Shown here piece after piece: positions 1 through 12,568 of a stretch of 64,000 bases of DNA; position 1 is the stretch's first letter, and the number at the start of each line of letters is the position of its first letter. Origin of the DNA: Endocalyx cinctus (Eukaryota; Ascomycota; Sordariomycetes; Amphisphaeriales; Apiosporaceae). A program made the position numbers and the translations under genes. The DNA is taken from the NCBI GenBank assembly GCA_001600455.1, contig BCKC01000003.1, forward strand, positions 4,262,754 to 4,326,753, read 5' to 3'. The notes below the pieces were generated by a model. That model made no database searches. It saw only the letters and a list, made by a program, of their open reading frames with translations, and was not told the DNA's origin.

Positions 1-3000
1 AGGCGTGGTCCATGCAAAAGATGAACCAAGTCAAATCAAGTATCTCATCAAAGGGATTGTAGTACAGGTCGAAGAGAATACAAAATTTAGAAGGATGTTG
101 AAAAAAATGTAGGAGTGGTGATTTGATTTGTTGACGTGATGTTTGGGGGTGCAATGTAAAATGAGTGTAATAGGGTAGAGTGATTGTGATTGTTGCCTCG
201 ATGTCAACAAAGCATATTAGGTAGAAAGGTAAATACAAAATAGCAAGCAGATGGGTCTTGTGACAGAATTTGATGTTGACGGCGACCAAAGTTGGTTGCC
301 GCGGCGAGGGGTGGGTAATAGGTAAGTACTTCAAAACAATGAAAATGACAGCCAGAAAAACCAACCTCGACGTGTCAGACAACGCCAATTCTGCTATTTC
401 CAAGACGAAGGTGATTAAAAGCGAGCGGTAACAAGTAAAATAGAGTAGCTAGCGAGCAAGATGGGAAGAAAAAGTGAAGAAAAGAGACTGTGATGTGCTG
501 GATGATGTGATGCTATGCCTTGCGAAACAAATCAAGTAACTAGAAGAGAAGATAATAAAGGACAGAGGAAGATGGACGAACAGATACTTTATTTGATTAC
601 AAAACGAAGAAGAAATAGAGGAATAGAGGTCCTTCTTGACCAAATGAAGGGGAAGCGACTTACTTTTGATAGTTGATAAGGCTTAACTCTGTCTCGATAC
701 GTAAGGAACGTTACTTGATACTGACGATGATGAATGAAGATGCTGATCAAATACAAGGTAAACAGATACTTGACAATATGGTTGATGGAAGTCGCAAAGG
801 TTTATAATCTGTGACGAAGGAATATTAAATACAACCCAAAAGAATTTGAGGATGTATGAATAAAAGTGAAGAAGATGGAGAGAGAGAGATGTGTGTGAAG
901 AAAGTAAAACTCACAGAGTAGAAGTAGGAGGATGGAGGGAAATACAAATCCACCTAGTAACTTATTTAAGGTAAAAATAACTTGACTGACGTGACTGATT
1001 AGATCAGACAAGCCGAAATGAAATAGGGAAAGAGGGAAAACATATAAGGATGTAGGTAGGAACGATTATCGATGTAGGTAGAAAAGAGTGAGAGGAGTAG
1101 AAGGATGTAGGTAAAGATGTAGGTACCTACGTAGGAAAGGATGTAGGTAAGGTAAGGCAAGGTAAGGTAAGGTAAGGTAAGGTAAGGTAAGGTAAGGTAA
1201 GGTAAGGTAAGTACGATTTTATTTATTTATTTTTTGCTTGAAGAAGAATTAAATCGCATGTGATAGAAAGGTATGTTACCTCATTAGGTACGTACCTTCG
1301 CAAGTTCTTCGCAAGTGCAATAATAATAAGAATAAGAATGCTTATTTCGTAGGAAGAAGGGAAACTACGAGTAGGTGTATATTGGGTGTATTTATATAAA
1401 ATGTAACTTGTAGTGAAAAGAGTCAGGAGTTGGTATTTGCGTTGTTTATAGGTAAACAATGGTAAGTCACGGTGAATGAATGATAGAACGCGGTAAATAA
1501 TCTGTTGTATACACCATTGTTAATCGAGTCCATACATTGTATTCTCTAATAATCACCATTAGGGTATTGTATTGTATTGCATTGTATCAATCTTTGCATA
1601 TGTTCCCCTCCCACTTAGAAGGGTATTCACATTTGCTTGACCCAGGAGAATAATTATTACCTACCCTTCATTCGTTCAACAGGGCAACAACGATTGACAA
1701 TGACGTCGTAACTGTCTACCTAGGTATTCACTCTCTTCGCGTTAGGTAAAAGGGGTAAGTAAGTATCGCCATCTAGGTAGGTTAATCAACGTACCTCTTT
1801 AACCGATTCAATAACAAGAAAAATATTTGTGACTGGGACACTTGATTTATGATGAATGATGTACTGATAATGGATGTTATTCTTTAGTCAAACGGTATCG
1901 TTTTTATCTTTGATATCGTTGATCACCTCGAGACCACCGTTCACAGACTAGAAAGTATCGAATCTTCCTTTTTACCAGAAAACCCAATATCGAAGTCAAT
2001 CAACTTTGTCGCAAGCGAGATGGGCCAATTCCTATATTAACACGACATGCTACTGTTCGAGTAAAATAAGGGGCGACTATTTCTTCTTCTACTGGACTAT
2101 ATATTAGTAGATATCTTCAATATGCCGATGATGGAACCTAAGCTCAACAAGGTGATGATAGTGAAGGGGATGGTGATTTACTGGTATGTCCCAACCAAGA
2201 TATCCAACGTCGGAGGGCCAAGTTACATTCGACTGTGCTGACTCGATCAAGATAATTGTGTGATAGACAAATAACCCCCTCTAGAGGTAATTCCCTTCTC
2301 TCGGAGCTTCAGTGACCGGTACGCAGGGAAGAGAGAAGTTGGAAACGGCGATGACAGCGACTAGACACGGAACCGGCGGTTGAATGACGATGATAGCATC
2401 AAGCTTCGAGGAAGACTTCAACTCGACACTTCAGACTCGAGAGGCCAAGCTACGAGAGTTCGATAATATAATATAAAAAAGAGAATCACACGCGGCGTCA
2501 AATCATCAAGTCGACAAAGTCATTCAAGTGGCTAAACACACACACACAATACTATCGGGGAAAAAAAGAGATATAATTAAGGATAAGAGATACTTGGAAG
2601 AAAAGGAGTACGGCAGCGTTGGTGGTCAACACGAGCGAACGAACACCGTTGATGTGAAGTTCAGGATTATAAAATCCCGAAAGGACCGTACGGGGGTGGG
2701 CATGGGCCGACTATTATGGAAACTATAGGGTAGGGTAGGATGGGGGTTAGTGATGTCTTTCAAATACCCCATTCGTAAACTGTAACTTCTAGATTGTGTC
2801 TTGGCTTACGGGCAAGCGCCTCTAAGGCTTCGATTTAACACGAGAACCTTGCTTACTTTTTTTTTTTCTTTCTTTTATCCGAGTGGCCAGGGCCCTTTAC
2901 TCACGCAGGGCCGTGGGCGTATGGAGAAACTTAGACTTGGTTCGACGTTGACATGTACACCCTAGGCATTATGGAACCAGCACGTTACTAGAAAGAAAGA

Positions 3001-5412
3001 AAGAAAAAAAGACGATAAGACATATGGCGTCGACGTTACAAGAGAGACATATACTATGTCCTTTATTGTCTATTCACCTGGGATCAGCTAACGTGGAATG
3101 ATCTACGCACACCCGCAAATAAAATGCTCACACCCTTGTTAAGTAGATACCAGAGACATGTGTGCATCAAACTTTCAAAATGCGATTCATCACAGGGCTA
3201 GGTACTTTTCTTACCCCATGAGTGCAAGCGCCTTGGGGGGAGGGGATCTTTGTTCTAGAAAAACGTTGATACCCGTCCAAGAGATGTGAAGTGGTCTAGC
3301 TGGGACCAATGAGACGAGAGGGTGAATAGAATAGGGTCCAACTCCTGAATTCCTGACGGAATTTCATCCGTCGACATGAATTTTACCAATCCACTTATCG
3401 GTATCATCCACTCTTAATCTGATCCGTGTCCGGGACGGTCTGTCTCGCGTGGTTAAGAGCTGTCTCAAATAAGACGACACAGCCACCTCCCGATGAACTT
3501 ATCGTCGATATCATCGCAAGGTCGAGACAATTTTTCACATAGTTCCAATACATTTTTCACAAGTACAGTTCTCGTAAGTAATTAGATGTTCGAGTAATAT
3601 TTCGTCATTTCAAACTAGTTTAACCTATTTTTTCTTTTTGATTTCATTTCGTTTTCTTTTCTTTTTTTTTTCTTCTTCCTTTTACTTGGAATGCAAACCT
3701 GGCTTTTTATGCGTACGCGACCTGAGGAAAAAGAAATTTGGTCTACAGTGTTAATGAACGTTCTTAAGATCTACGCGTACCCCAGGCCATAACCCATATC
3801 GGATGGACTTATGGATTCTTTTTCAACGTCACCTTGTCCAAGATTCCTCCTCCTATCTCCTCTTTCTCCTGATGATGACATTCAAGGTAAGGTAGTAGTA
3901 TAGTGTAGTTAGAGGACGATCTTGGCGAAAGTTCACACAGACAATCAAGGAGCAGGGGGGGTTAGTGCGGCGGATCTACATCAGAATTTAAGGACATGGG
4001 AAGAAAAAAAAAGAACTTAACAATAAAAAAGAAAAACTAAACCCCTTGCATTTTCATATACTACTGTATGTGTATACCTGAACATTTAAATCTAAAATAG
4101 GGAAAACCTGAAAAAGAAGAAGTAAAGGCTAGTTTGGGTTTAGCTGGTGGATGCTGTCTCGAGAATGCCGAAAAGTTAAAAAGCTGGAACGGCTCAGCCA
4201 CGCGGGTTGGCTGGGGGGATCCTGAGCGACTAGAGAGAAAAAAAGGATCTGAGGCAAGCATTTTTTTTCTTTGCAACATTCAATCCAAGCACGGCCACCT
4301 CCCCAAAAAGATACCTTCAGGGCTTCTTATCAACCAACCAGCTCTTTTCCTTTTTCTTACCCTTTCGGTTAATATTTCAGGAGCCGCCCATTCGGATTCA
4401 AGGCCGAGCTAGCTTTGGGATATATCCAAAACTGAATACATTAATAGGCGAGCTTCGAGTAGGTACATATATCTAGCTGATAGAGATGATACTTATATCT
4501 ATCGTATTGCGTATGAGAATCCGCGCGCGATTTGATCTAATTTGCTAGAAATAACATACAGCTCGTATACACCACAAGAAACTTGTTATTCTCTCGTGTA
4601 ATAATGACGCTGTCTACATTTTATTTACTCAACTACCTAGGTTATCTCTTGATGATTGCGGGGGATATGCTTCCCCCCCCCCTTGAAAAATGATCTCCAG
4701 GATCTGAAGCAGATCCGAGCATGTGGAGCCTCAGATTGATCAGTGTATATGCGATGTTACCCAAGTCAAAGAAACCTGGGATCCTCCTTCTGGTTCCGTA
4801 TCCATCGGGGGCAAGCGCCCTGCTCGATAGTACCTCACGTGTAGGGGTTACATATAACCAGGTGCTTGTTTGAGAATAAGCATACCAAGTATGACCGAGC
4901 CAAATACACTCGGATTTTGGATCCGCCAGTGGATGTGCGCTCTAGCTGAGTATCGTCAGATCTGGTTGGACTCACGGCACTTCCTCGAGGTCTTGACTCA
5001 ATGCTGGTGGAGCTTGCTACAGTCTCAATCAATACCTGCATTATTCTTCAAAATTCCCTCAGTGGTCAAGGTACGTAGATAGTCTCCCGAGAACCAGTAT
5101 CTCTGACCATAGCATCAACGAATATAAGGGATAAAGGTTTAGAAAAAAATTCTTCTATAAATGGGGATCATTACTAAATCTGCTATGTTATATCAACAAG
5201 AAAGCTGCCAACACCGATCTACTCGCGTAAATTGCATGTTAAATACGAACTTGCAGAGTTGCTGGCGATGCATACGCTTCGTCGATGCTTCCTTCCAAAG
5301 TCTTCTAGTCTCCTTAACTCCAAATTTCAGCATCCATACTAAAACCATTTTATGCAATTATTATCCGAGAAGCGAGGAGGAAAATAAGAAACTGATGCGA
5401 TACGAAATCGCC
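1..5412. other. Long gene-poor stretch at left edge
   Basis: No reading frame here looks like a conserved protein; the longest are under 100 codons and of random composition. The first 1.2 kb is purine-rich on the plus strand (pyrimidine-rich on the minus strand), as in long 5' leaders of fungal genes. It could therefore be the promoter and leader of a minus-strand gene lying beyond the left edge (inference). The stretch also holds a GGTAA minisatellite, TACCTAGGTA-type words near 1.7-1.8 kb, and GAAA-rich and poly-C/poly-T tracts (about 2.86, 3.0, 3.66 and 4.67 kb). The 3' UTR of the P450 reductase gene must lie just left of 5413. Confidence 0.6.
1146..1210 (+). repeat. (GGTAA)13 minisatellite
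   Basis: Thirteen head-to-tail copies of the pentamer GGTAA, one of them changed to GGCAA. It is preceded from about 1050 by looser ATGTAGGTA-like repeats that look like a degenerate form of the same word. Confidence 0.95.
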
Positions 5413-7640
5413 TTATGACCAGACATCCTCCTAGAATAGATATTAGTATATGATAAATCAACCCAATGACGAAAAGCTCTTTCAAGCCCGTCGTTTTGCT
5501 ATTATCGCAGGGCAAATGACAGTCACGTACCTGGTATTGGTTGGCGGCTCGCATGTTCTTAACGATTTCCTCTGCTTTAGACTCGGGAATGCCCCTGTGC
5601 TCTGATATGATTTGGGAGAGAACGGTGTTGACTTCGCGAGCCATGTTCGCTGCGTCACCGCACACATAGAGGTAGGCCTTCTTTTCAAGTAATTCGTTGA
5701 TTTCCTTACCCATCTCCTTGAGTTTATGCTGTACGTAAACTTTCTTAGGGCCATCTCGGGAGAATGCGGTGATAAGCTCGAACTTGTCGCCCATAGCTTC
5801 CTTGCATTCCTGTAATAAAGGTGAGTGAAAAGCCCTTGCAATGGATATACACTATTTTACTTACCTCCCATTCTGATTCATAGACGAAGTCCTCAGATCG
5901 TTTCCGGCAACCGAAGAAGAGTATTGTCTTGCCGATCTCGGCACCCGACTTAGCTTGCTGAGCACGTTCTTGCACGAAACCACGGAACGGTGCTACACCG
6001 GTACCCGGACCGATCATGACAATAGGCTTGGCGGGGTCAGAAGGCAACTTGAAGTTAGAGTGGCGTACATGAACGGGGACGTGGATTCCGTCATATTTGT
6101 TCCTAGGTCCGTCGAGTTCGTAGGTAAGGCCGAATGGTTCAGGGTTGGGGTCTCCGCTTTGCTTCTGCTTGAGAGCAAGTAGGTAGTTCGTGGCAACACC
6201 CTTGAATGGATCGGCACGGCCAGGGATAAGCTGGTTCTCAACGACAGCGGTAACAGAAATCTTCTTGGGCTGGACAGCGGAGGACGACGAGATAGAGTAG
6301 TAACGAGGTTGCAATTTGGTCAGGCCTTCAATAAAAGCAGAGAAGGGAACGTCCCACTTCTTTCCGTTGCTAGCAACGTTCAAGGTCCTGGCGATGTTGT
6401 AGTGGTGCTTGCTGATCTTGTCGTGGAAGTAGTCCTTGTCGTTACCCAGCTTAGTCATTTCCGCCTTTGACTCCTCGTCGGGGGCAAACGCAGCCAGCGT
6501 ACCCAAGAATTGACGAGACACGGGCGCACCAATCTCGAGGTGGTAACGGATAATAGCGTCGAACGTAGTGGGGGTGGGGAAGGGAACCTTGGCGGTCGGC
6601 TCGAGGGCTTTCACGCTAATAACGGCGTCTTTCTTGTCTTCCATTCCGAGAATAGTCAGAAGAGCATCAACCTCGTGTCCAGGATTGGTAGGCCAGATAG
6701 CAATGTGGTCGCCGGTTTGGTAGGTCAAGTTAGAGCCACTGACGTCGACTTCCAGGTGAAGACAGTTTCGGTCCTTAACATTGAAGAGCTCTTTGGATTC
6801 GACGATAGGGGCAATGTACGGGTTGTGGGCATTGTACGGACCCTTAGAAGTACCCTCGAGATGCATCTTGTTGGGCTCACCGAGGTATACTTCGGGCGAT
6901 TCCTTAGTCAAGTTATCACGTTCTACAATTCCGAAGATGGGTTCATAGACGGCCTCGCGTTCTTCCAAGCCCATCTTCTCCGCGAGAGCTGTCCACATGG
7001 GGTCCTTCCAAGCCAAGAAATCTTCTTCCATAGTGCCGGCGCCATCGTCACCCTCTCCGGCCTCGCCGATACGGTGAGCGCCGAGCTTCTCGAGAGCCTT
7101 GTTGACATTGCGAACCATAGAGTTGTAGTGCTCGTAGGTGTTGTTACCCAAGCCGAAAGCGACGAAGTTGAGGTTTGACAGAGCGGGGGTTAATTCCTTG
7201 GAGAAGGTGATATCGTCACCCATGATGAACTCATAGAAGTCGACGGCGTTATCGGTCGGCTCACCCTCGCCGTACGTGGCCAGAACGAACATGACAACCT
7301 TATCTTCGGGAATTTCGTCAAGGTTGTCGAAATCGTAGTCTTCCAGATCAGCAACCATGGTCTCGAGGCCGTACTTGCTCTTGCCTTCCTTGGCCAATCG
7401 GGAGGCGTAGTCTTCGGCGGTACCAGTCTGAGATCCATAGAAGATAATACAGTTCTTTCCGGTCTCTTCCATTTTCTCTACGATGTTCCTGGTCCTGCCT
7501 GTCCGAGCATTTCCGTTAGCAAAAGAACCGGCATACGGATCCTTGACTACAGCCCAGTATTTGCCCTTGGTGAAGTAAGCTGCAGTGCCGACGAGGATGA
7601 GACCAAGGACAACAATGTCCAAGGTATCGAGTTGAGCCAT
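5413..7640 (-). CDS. cprA: NADPH-cytochrome P450 reductase
   Basis: This diflavin reductase passes electrons from NADPH through FAD and FMN to microsomal cytochromes P450 and is anchored in the ER membrane. Three exons are inferred: 7640-5865, 5809-5531 and 5430-5413, with introns of 55 and 100 bp and GT-AG ends, giving 690 aa, the usual fungal length. An N-terminal membrane anchor lies at about residues 6-24. The FMN-binding loop YGSQTGTAEDY is at about 68-78. The FAD motif RYYSISSSS and the NADPH motif GPGTGVAPFRGF follow. The last exon encodes only EDVWS and the stop, and restores the C-terminal Trp that stacks on FAD in this family. The start ATG at 7640 is directly followed by the anchor segment. 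Identification is very secure; the tiny last exon is supported by the conserved EDVW tail and a clean CTAG acceptor. Confidence 0.96.
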
Positions 7641-10615
7641 GTCGGATAGATTGATCAGGGGAGAGTAATGCGCATGCGCGAGAGTCCGGAGCTTGACGTG
7701 GAGCCGATGGGACGACCGCTACAGAACTCTCGACAATATTCGGAATGTCGGTGGGAATTTATCGCAAAGCGAAATCGCTCAAGAGCGGGCTAAGAGGAGA
7801 GATTAGTAAGTATAAAAACAGAGGTATGAAAATGAGGTAAGAAAACAAGCTGCGAGTAAGTCATGGAAATAACTTTAAAGTTGCATATCGAGATTCGCAT
7901 GTACGATTGGGATTGTTATATTTGTAGTGGGTGGCAAGCAAAAAGAGATTCGAGGCAATCCAAATTGGGGAAATTGCGAGAGTGGGATGGATAGATAGAT
8001 AACTTACCAACGCGCAGACACAAGACAGATTGCCTACCAACGTTAAGTTTCTCTTTTTTTTCTTCAACGATGAAACAAAGGAAATCCGCCTATAAGAAGA
8101 GAAAAAATAATCTAGTATATAAAAACTGGGAAAAGAAAGAAACAGAAAACGAAACAGACGGATAGCAGGGAGGAGAAGAGGTTATCATATAATGTAGGTA
8201 AGCAACTAGGGCAGTTGTAATATATTTTTATAAAAGAAAAAAAAAAGGGATTAGATGAATTTTTGTATGTCGGTCATTCCTTATTAGGTATTTTGTGAAC
8301 TGGTGGCACACTGAGAAGAGAGTTCCATACGCATAGATCAGATCAGCCCATGATAAGCCGGCCCAGAGAGCAGGGGTGCCAGGTAAAGAGGCATTGGTAT
8401 TAAGGATTAGTAGGGTATAGGTAACCTAGAAACAAAACAAAAATAAAATAAACGATGCACTGTACGGTATATTTATTTTCAGGGTCAATCACACGCTATA
8501 AGTTGCTAAGTACTCATATCCATACATACTAACCTTAGGTAGTATACTTACTTACTTAGTTGGGGTTCAGTCAAGTTAACTTGTTAACTTGTTCCATTTA
8601 TTCGTATGCAGTGATATCCGATATATCTTACGTATTAAATAGAAAATTAAATATTATTATACAGAACGTGGTAAAGACGACGAGACATACTTTACCACTC
8701 AATAGTTAAAAGGCTGGGTTTCGAAAAGTTGATACGTATATCCTAAGTCGGTGCTTAGTACAAGTATACTACATAGACATACATACTAGTCCTATACTAT
8801 GCCAACTTATGAATAATTTTTTTTATATATGGATATATGAATAGATTGATATAGGCTCCAGCCCAAAGGACTTTTCCTTACATATATTCAAAGTACCTAT
8901 CCGGGAATTACTATTTTGGACATGTTTCAACGAAATTTAGATGAGGCTCTTCTCCGGTTTAACAACCTAGGTTTCCACTATCAAATTATCAAGTACATAC
9001 TTAAGTGCGTTATAGTAGATTAATAAATGAATTCTCTTCACCGGGTTTTCCGTGTCACTGCGAGAGAATTTCCCTTTCCTTTCCGCGAAACCGGACTTGA
9101 TCAAAATTTATCGGCCTCTTTTTATCCCCCCCGCCCGTTATTTCCAAGAGTAATGCTTGCGTAAAGGTCGATCTGGCATGGCAAGACTTTCTCGTTTATC
9201 ACTTTCGGTATAGTCAAATGTTACTGGTCGTATTCGGGTCAAATAACTAAGATATACGTATATATACTACACAAACTACATAAACCGCATAATACTTACC
9301 ATACAAAATAACTACCGATTCAACTGTTGGTCGGTTCAGCAATTCTATTCCTTGGCGATGCAAATAAACGATTACTTATCTAACCCTATACAGTGTCAAT
9401 AACCGACCGACTATACATACGAGCTTGTCTGTATATGTATTACGTGGTTCCAAGGTTGTAAGGCCAAAAATTAATGGCCACGTTTGTAGTTTTCAGGTTG
9501 TAGGATTTCCAGATATCATAAATATCTCTCTGTGGGCTGTGCAGGTGGTTCTTCGTAGTAATGAATGCTTACCCGATTCCTAACCTTAGTACTATAATAA
9601 CTGTTACATACAAAAAGTGACTAAGCCGGGTTTAAGCTTGCTTAGCTGCCCAGGTGCAATGTAGCTATTTATGTACGACTTCAATTATACTAGTTTCCGA
9701 GATTAAATGTATTGGGATAAAAATAATCAAAGTGCGTAGATCGTTCGGGATGGATTTGCTTATGCGTAGTGTATTTTTTCTAAACGTGGTATATTTTTAC
9801 TGCATTCTTCGGCGTATAATAACCTCGATTATTTTCTCCTCGTCGTTCTCATTATAGCTCTCCGTAATACGGCAACTTTAGAACAAACGACCCAAAAAAA
9901 AAAAAATAATGATAATAAATTCTGACGGTCAGTAAGAATAAAACACAGCTTCAAATAAATAGTCACAAAAAGAAGATGATGGAATCGTCGTAAGAGAGAT
10001 ACATAGTATATACATATACAAATACAGTATCTAATGTGCTGCAAGTAAGCACTGGTAAGCAATTGCCGAAAAGGAAAACTCAACGATGGCATCTTCTATT
10101 GGTCGTAAAAGTTGGATCAGGGTGTCCGATCGCTGGGTCCAGCGTGCCTCCAAAAATGAATTTGCGGATTCTCGGGCTAGCGATAAGTCCATGTTACCAT
10201 TATTCATGTACACTAGATCCGAGGTAGGAAACCGACGACAAGGATACCTTGAACATATATGGACCTCGAGGCAGTTATAACATTACATAAGGACTTATTA
10301 ACTTATTCGGCATCTTGTCACATTAGCTGGCTTTTTCATCTCAACTCAAGTTTACGCAGGTAGTAAATTACATATGTACGTCAGAAAGACATCTGCTACG
10401 TGAAGTAATCACTTCATACTGTTTGGCCTGAAGAGATTCTTATATTTGGCACTTCTATAATGCTTACCGTAACTACTTAAGTATTAGCGCCTTACACGTG
10501 TAACCATGACATGCATGTATCCGTACCCCCTTATTTGTACAGCAAGCGAGCACTGCTAGTCTCGAGACTTTTCAGAACGGTGAGAGTTTAGCAACATCTT
10601 AAATAATAAGCGGTT
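7641..10615. other. Intergenic region between cprA and ade2
   Basis: The right part of cprA's upstream region is purine-rich on the plus strand up to about 8.25 kb, suggesting a pyrimidine-rich leader for cprA on the minus strand. A 10-bp palindrome GCGCATGCGC lies about 30 bp before its start. From 8.3 to 10.6 kb the sequence is AT-rich with many TACTTA/TACATA words. No coding sequence or RNA gene was seen. Confidence 0.6.
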
Positions 10616-12568
10616 TTACTTCTTTCCTTCGAGATACGCTTGCCAACCCCTTTCCTTTAATTTCGCAGCTTTAGCTTGAACTTCTTCACTCATCTCCTGC
10701 ATATAATCCGCCATAGCCTGCCTATATTTAATATCACTCGTTCCGAGGATGCGGACGGCGAGAATAGCCGCATTTGTTGAATTATTAATACCCACGGTGG
10801 CGACCGGACAGCCACGTGGTAGTTGAACGATGCTTAAAAGACTGTCGTGACCGTCGAGATGCGTTGCCTTGATAGGTACACCAATGACAGGTATCGGTGT
10901 CTCAGAAGCAAGACCTCCGGGTAGTGCAGCTGCCCCACCAGCTGCTGCAATGAGAACATGGATGCCCCGTGCGGCGGCGGATTTCGCTAACTCGCTCATA
11001 AGATGGGGTGTCCGGTGGGCAGATGTAATGGTGAAATCATAGGGAACCCGGAAGCGTTCGAGAATTTCAAATGCACCTCGAAGCACCGGGAGATCCGAGT
11101 CAGAGCCCATGGTGACTACTACTAACGGGTTGGTAGTGTTGCGTGAAGAAGACGGTGCCGTGGTTGGTGGTTGAGATGGAGCTGCCGCGGTAGTAGGACG
11201 GAGTTGAGCTGCCTTATTGTTGACCCGTTCCTGGTGGATACGATCGACCTCGTTGATTAGGGGAGCGGCAAGTTCTTCGAGGTTCACCTCGGGAGAAGGA
11301 GATGTTACGGTAATATGTCCGATTTTGCGGCTAGGTTTGGATGCCTTGCCGTACAGATGTAGGAAAATGTCCATCTCCTGGTTGTAAGTTGATTGAGTCA
11401 AATCAACTAATGAGTTATGGGAGTTTTCGTGAGCACCGCCTAAAATGTTAAGCATGATGGCGCTCGATACGCGCGGCTGCAGTTTGAGAGAAGGTGGGAC
11501 AATGTCGAGTATTGAATAAAGCTGAGCTCTATACTGCGACATATACGGAATAGCTTCGATGGTATAGTGACCCGAGTTGTGACTACAAACCAGTTATTTT
11601 CTAACCTTGAGAAGGCCAATCTATGAATACAATAAAAGAAGAACTTACGGTCTCGGCGCAACCTCGTTGATCACAATTTTGTCTATAACAAAATAAGCAT
11701 TTCAATCATGAGCGATATTCCGCGAATACTCACCATCTGGGAGAAGGAACATTTCCACGGCAAATATGCCTCGACCCTTAAGCGTCCGGACCACATCGGA
11801 AGCTACCTTTTTCGCCGCCTCACAAATGTCATCTGAAACTTGTCGCGGGGGGTAGTACACCTTTGTACATATACTATCGCGATGGAAAGTTTCGACTGCC
11901 GGATAGGCATAAACCTGCCTCAGCTCACCTTGGTCATTTTCAGTTCTCAGTACCATGACGGCGAGCTCCTTTTTGAATGGCTGGAACTTTTCGGCATAAA
12001 GAGTCAATTTCCCCATATCTTTAAGGGCCGTCTCAAAATCTCCAGGGCCGTCAACTTTAAAATTACCACGGCCATCGTAAGATTCCTTTCGTGACTTGAG
12101 CATGAATGGAAAGCCAAAGACCTGACCAGCTTCCTCTAGTGATTTTGCCATAGAGTCTCCAGATTCGATTTTCATCTGAGGGGCTATGGGTAAACCCTCT
12201 TTTCCAAAATGCTCCTTTTGAAGGTACTTGTCTTGAATCAACCGTAGAGTTTCCCACGCCGGATGGACAGGTACCTTTTTCATCTGGCCACCAACGTCGA
12301 CACCAACTTTGGCGATCTCTTCGAGAACCTCGGTATTGATATGCTCAATCTCGACTGTGAGTACATCGCATATCTTAGCCAGTTGTCGAATTTTGTCGGG
12401 ATCACGAAAGGAGCCAGTGACATGTTTCTCGCTCTGGTTAATTTGGCGCGCGGGGCAGTTGGCTTCGTCCAAGATGATGAGTTCAACGCCGAGCAGGGAG
12501 GCTTGCTCTTGGAGCATTCGCCCCAATTGACCTCCCCCTAAAATCCCAATAACTGGTCTCTTGGACAT
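10616..12568 (-). CDS. ade2: Phosphoribosylaminoimidazole carboxylase (fused PurK-PurE)
   Basis: This enzyme carboxylates aminoimidazole ribotide to CAIR in de novo purine synthesis; fungi fuse the PurK-like and PurE-like parts. Exons are 12568-11734, 11682-11649 and 11582-10616, introns 51 and 66 bp, about 611 aa. The nucleotide loop GILGGGQLGRM opens the protein at about residue 8, followed by an ATP-grasp domain. Splicing joins LPD to DKIVINEVAPRP and then HNSGHYT, the conserved ATP-grasp core. The PurE domain starts near residue 444 (VTMGSDSD) and contains SAHRTPHLM, AAAGGAAALPG and NSTNAAILAVRILG. Between the domains is an Ala/Pro/Thr-rich linker. The start at MSKRPVIGILGGG was chosen over an in-frame ATG 20 codons upstream because the conserved fold begins here. 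The middle exon is only 34 nt. Confidence 0.96.

Noticed and set aside
4134..4412. 92-codon plus-strand frame in the left gene-poor stretch
   Set aside because: Non-ATG start, no motif, and an overlapping minus frame of equal quality.
6510..7178. 222-codon plus-strand frame inside the P450 reductase gene
   Set aside because: It is the antisense shadow of a well-supported conserved coding region.
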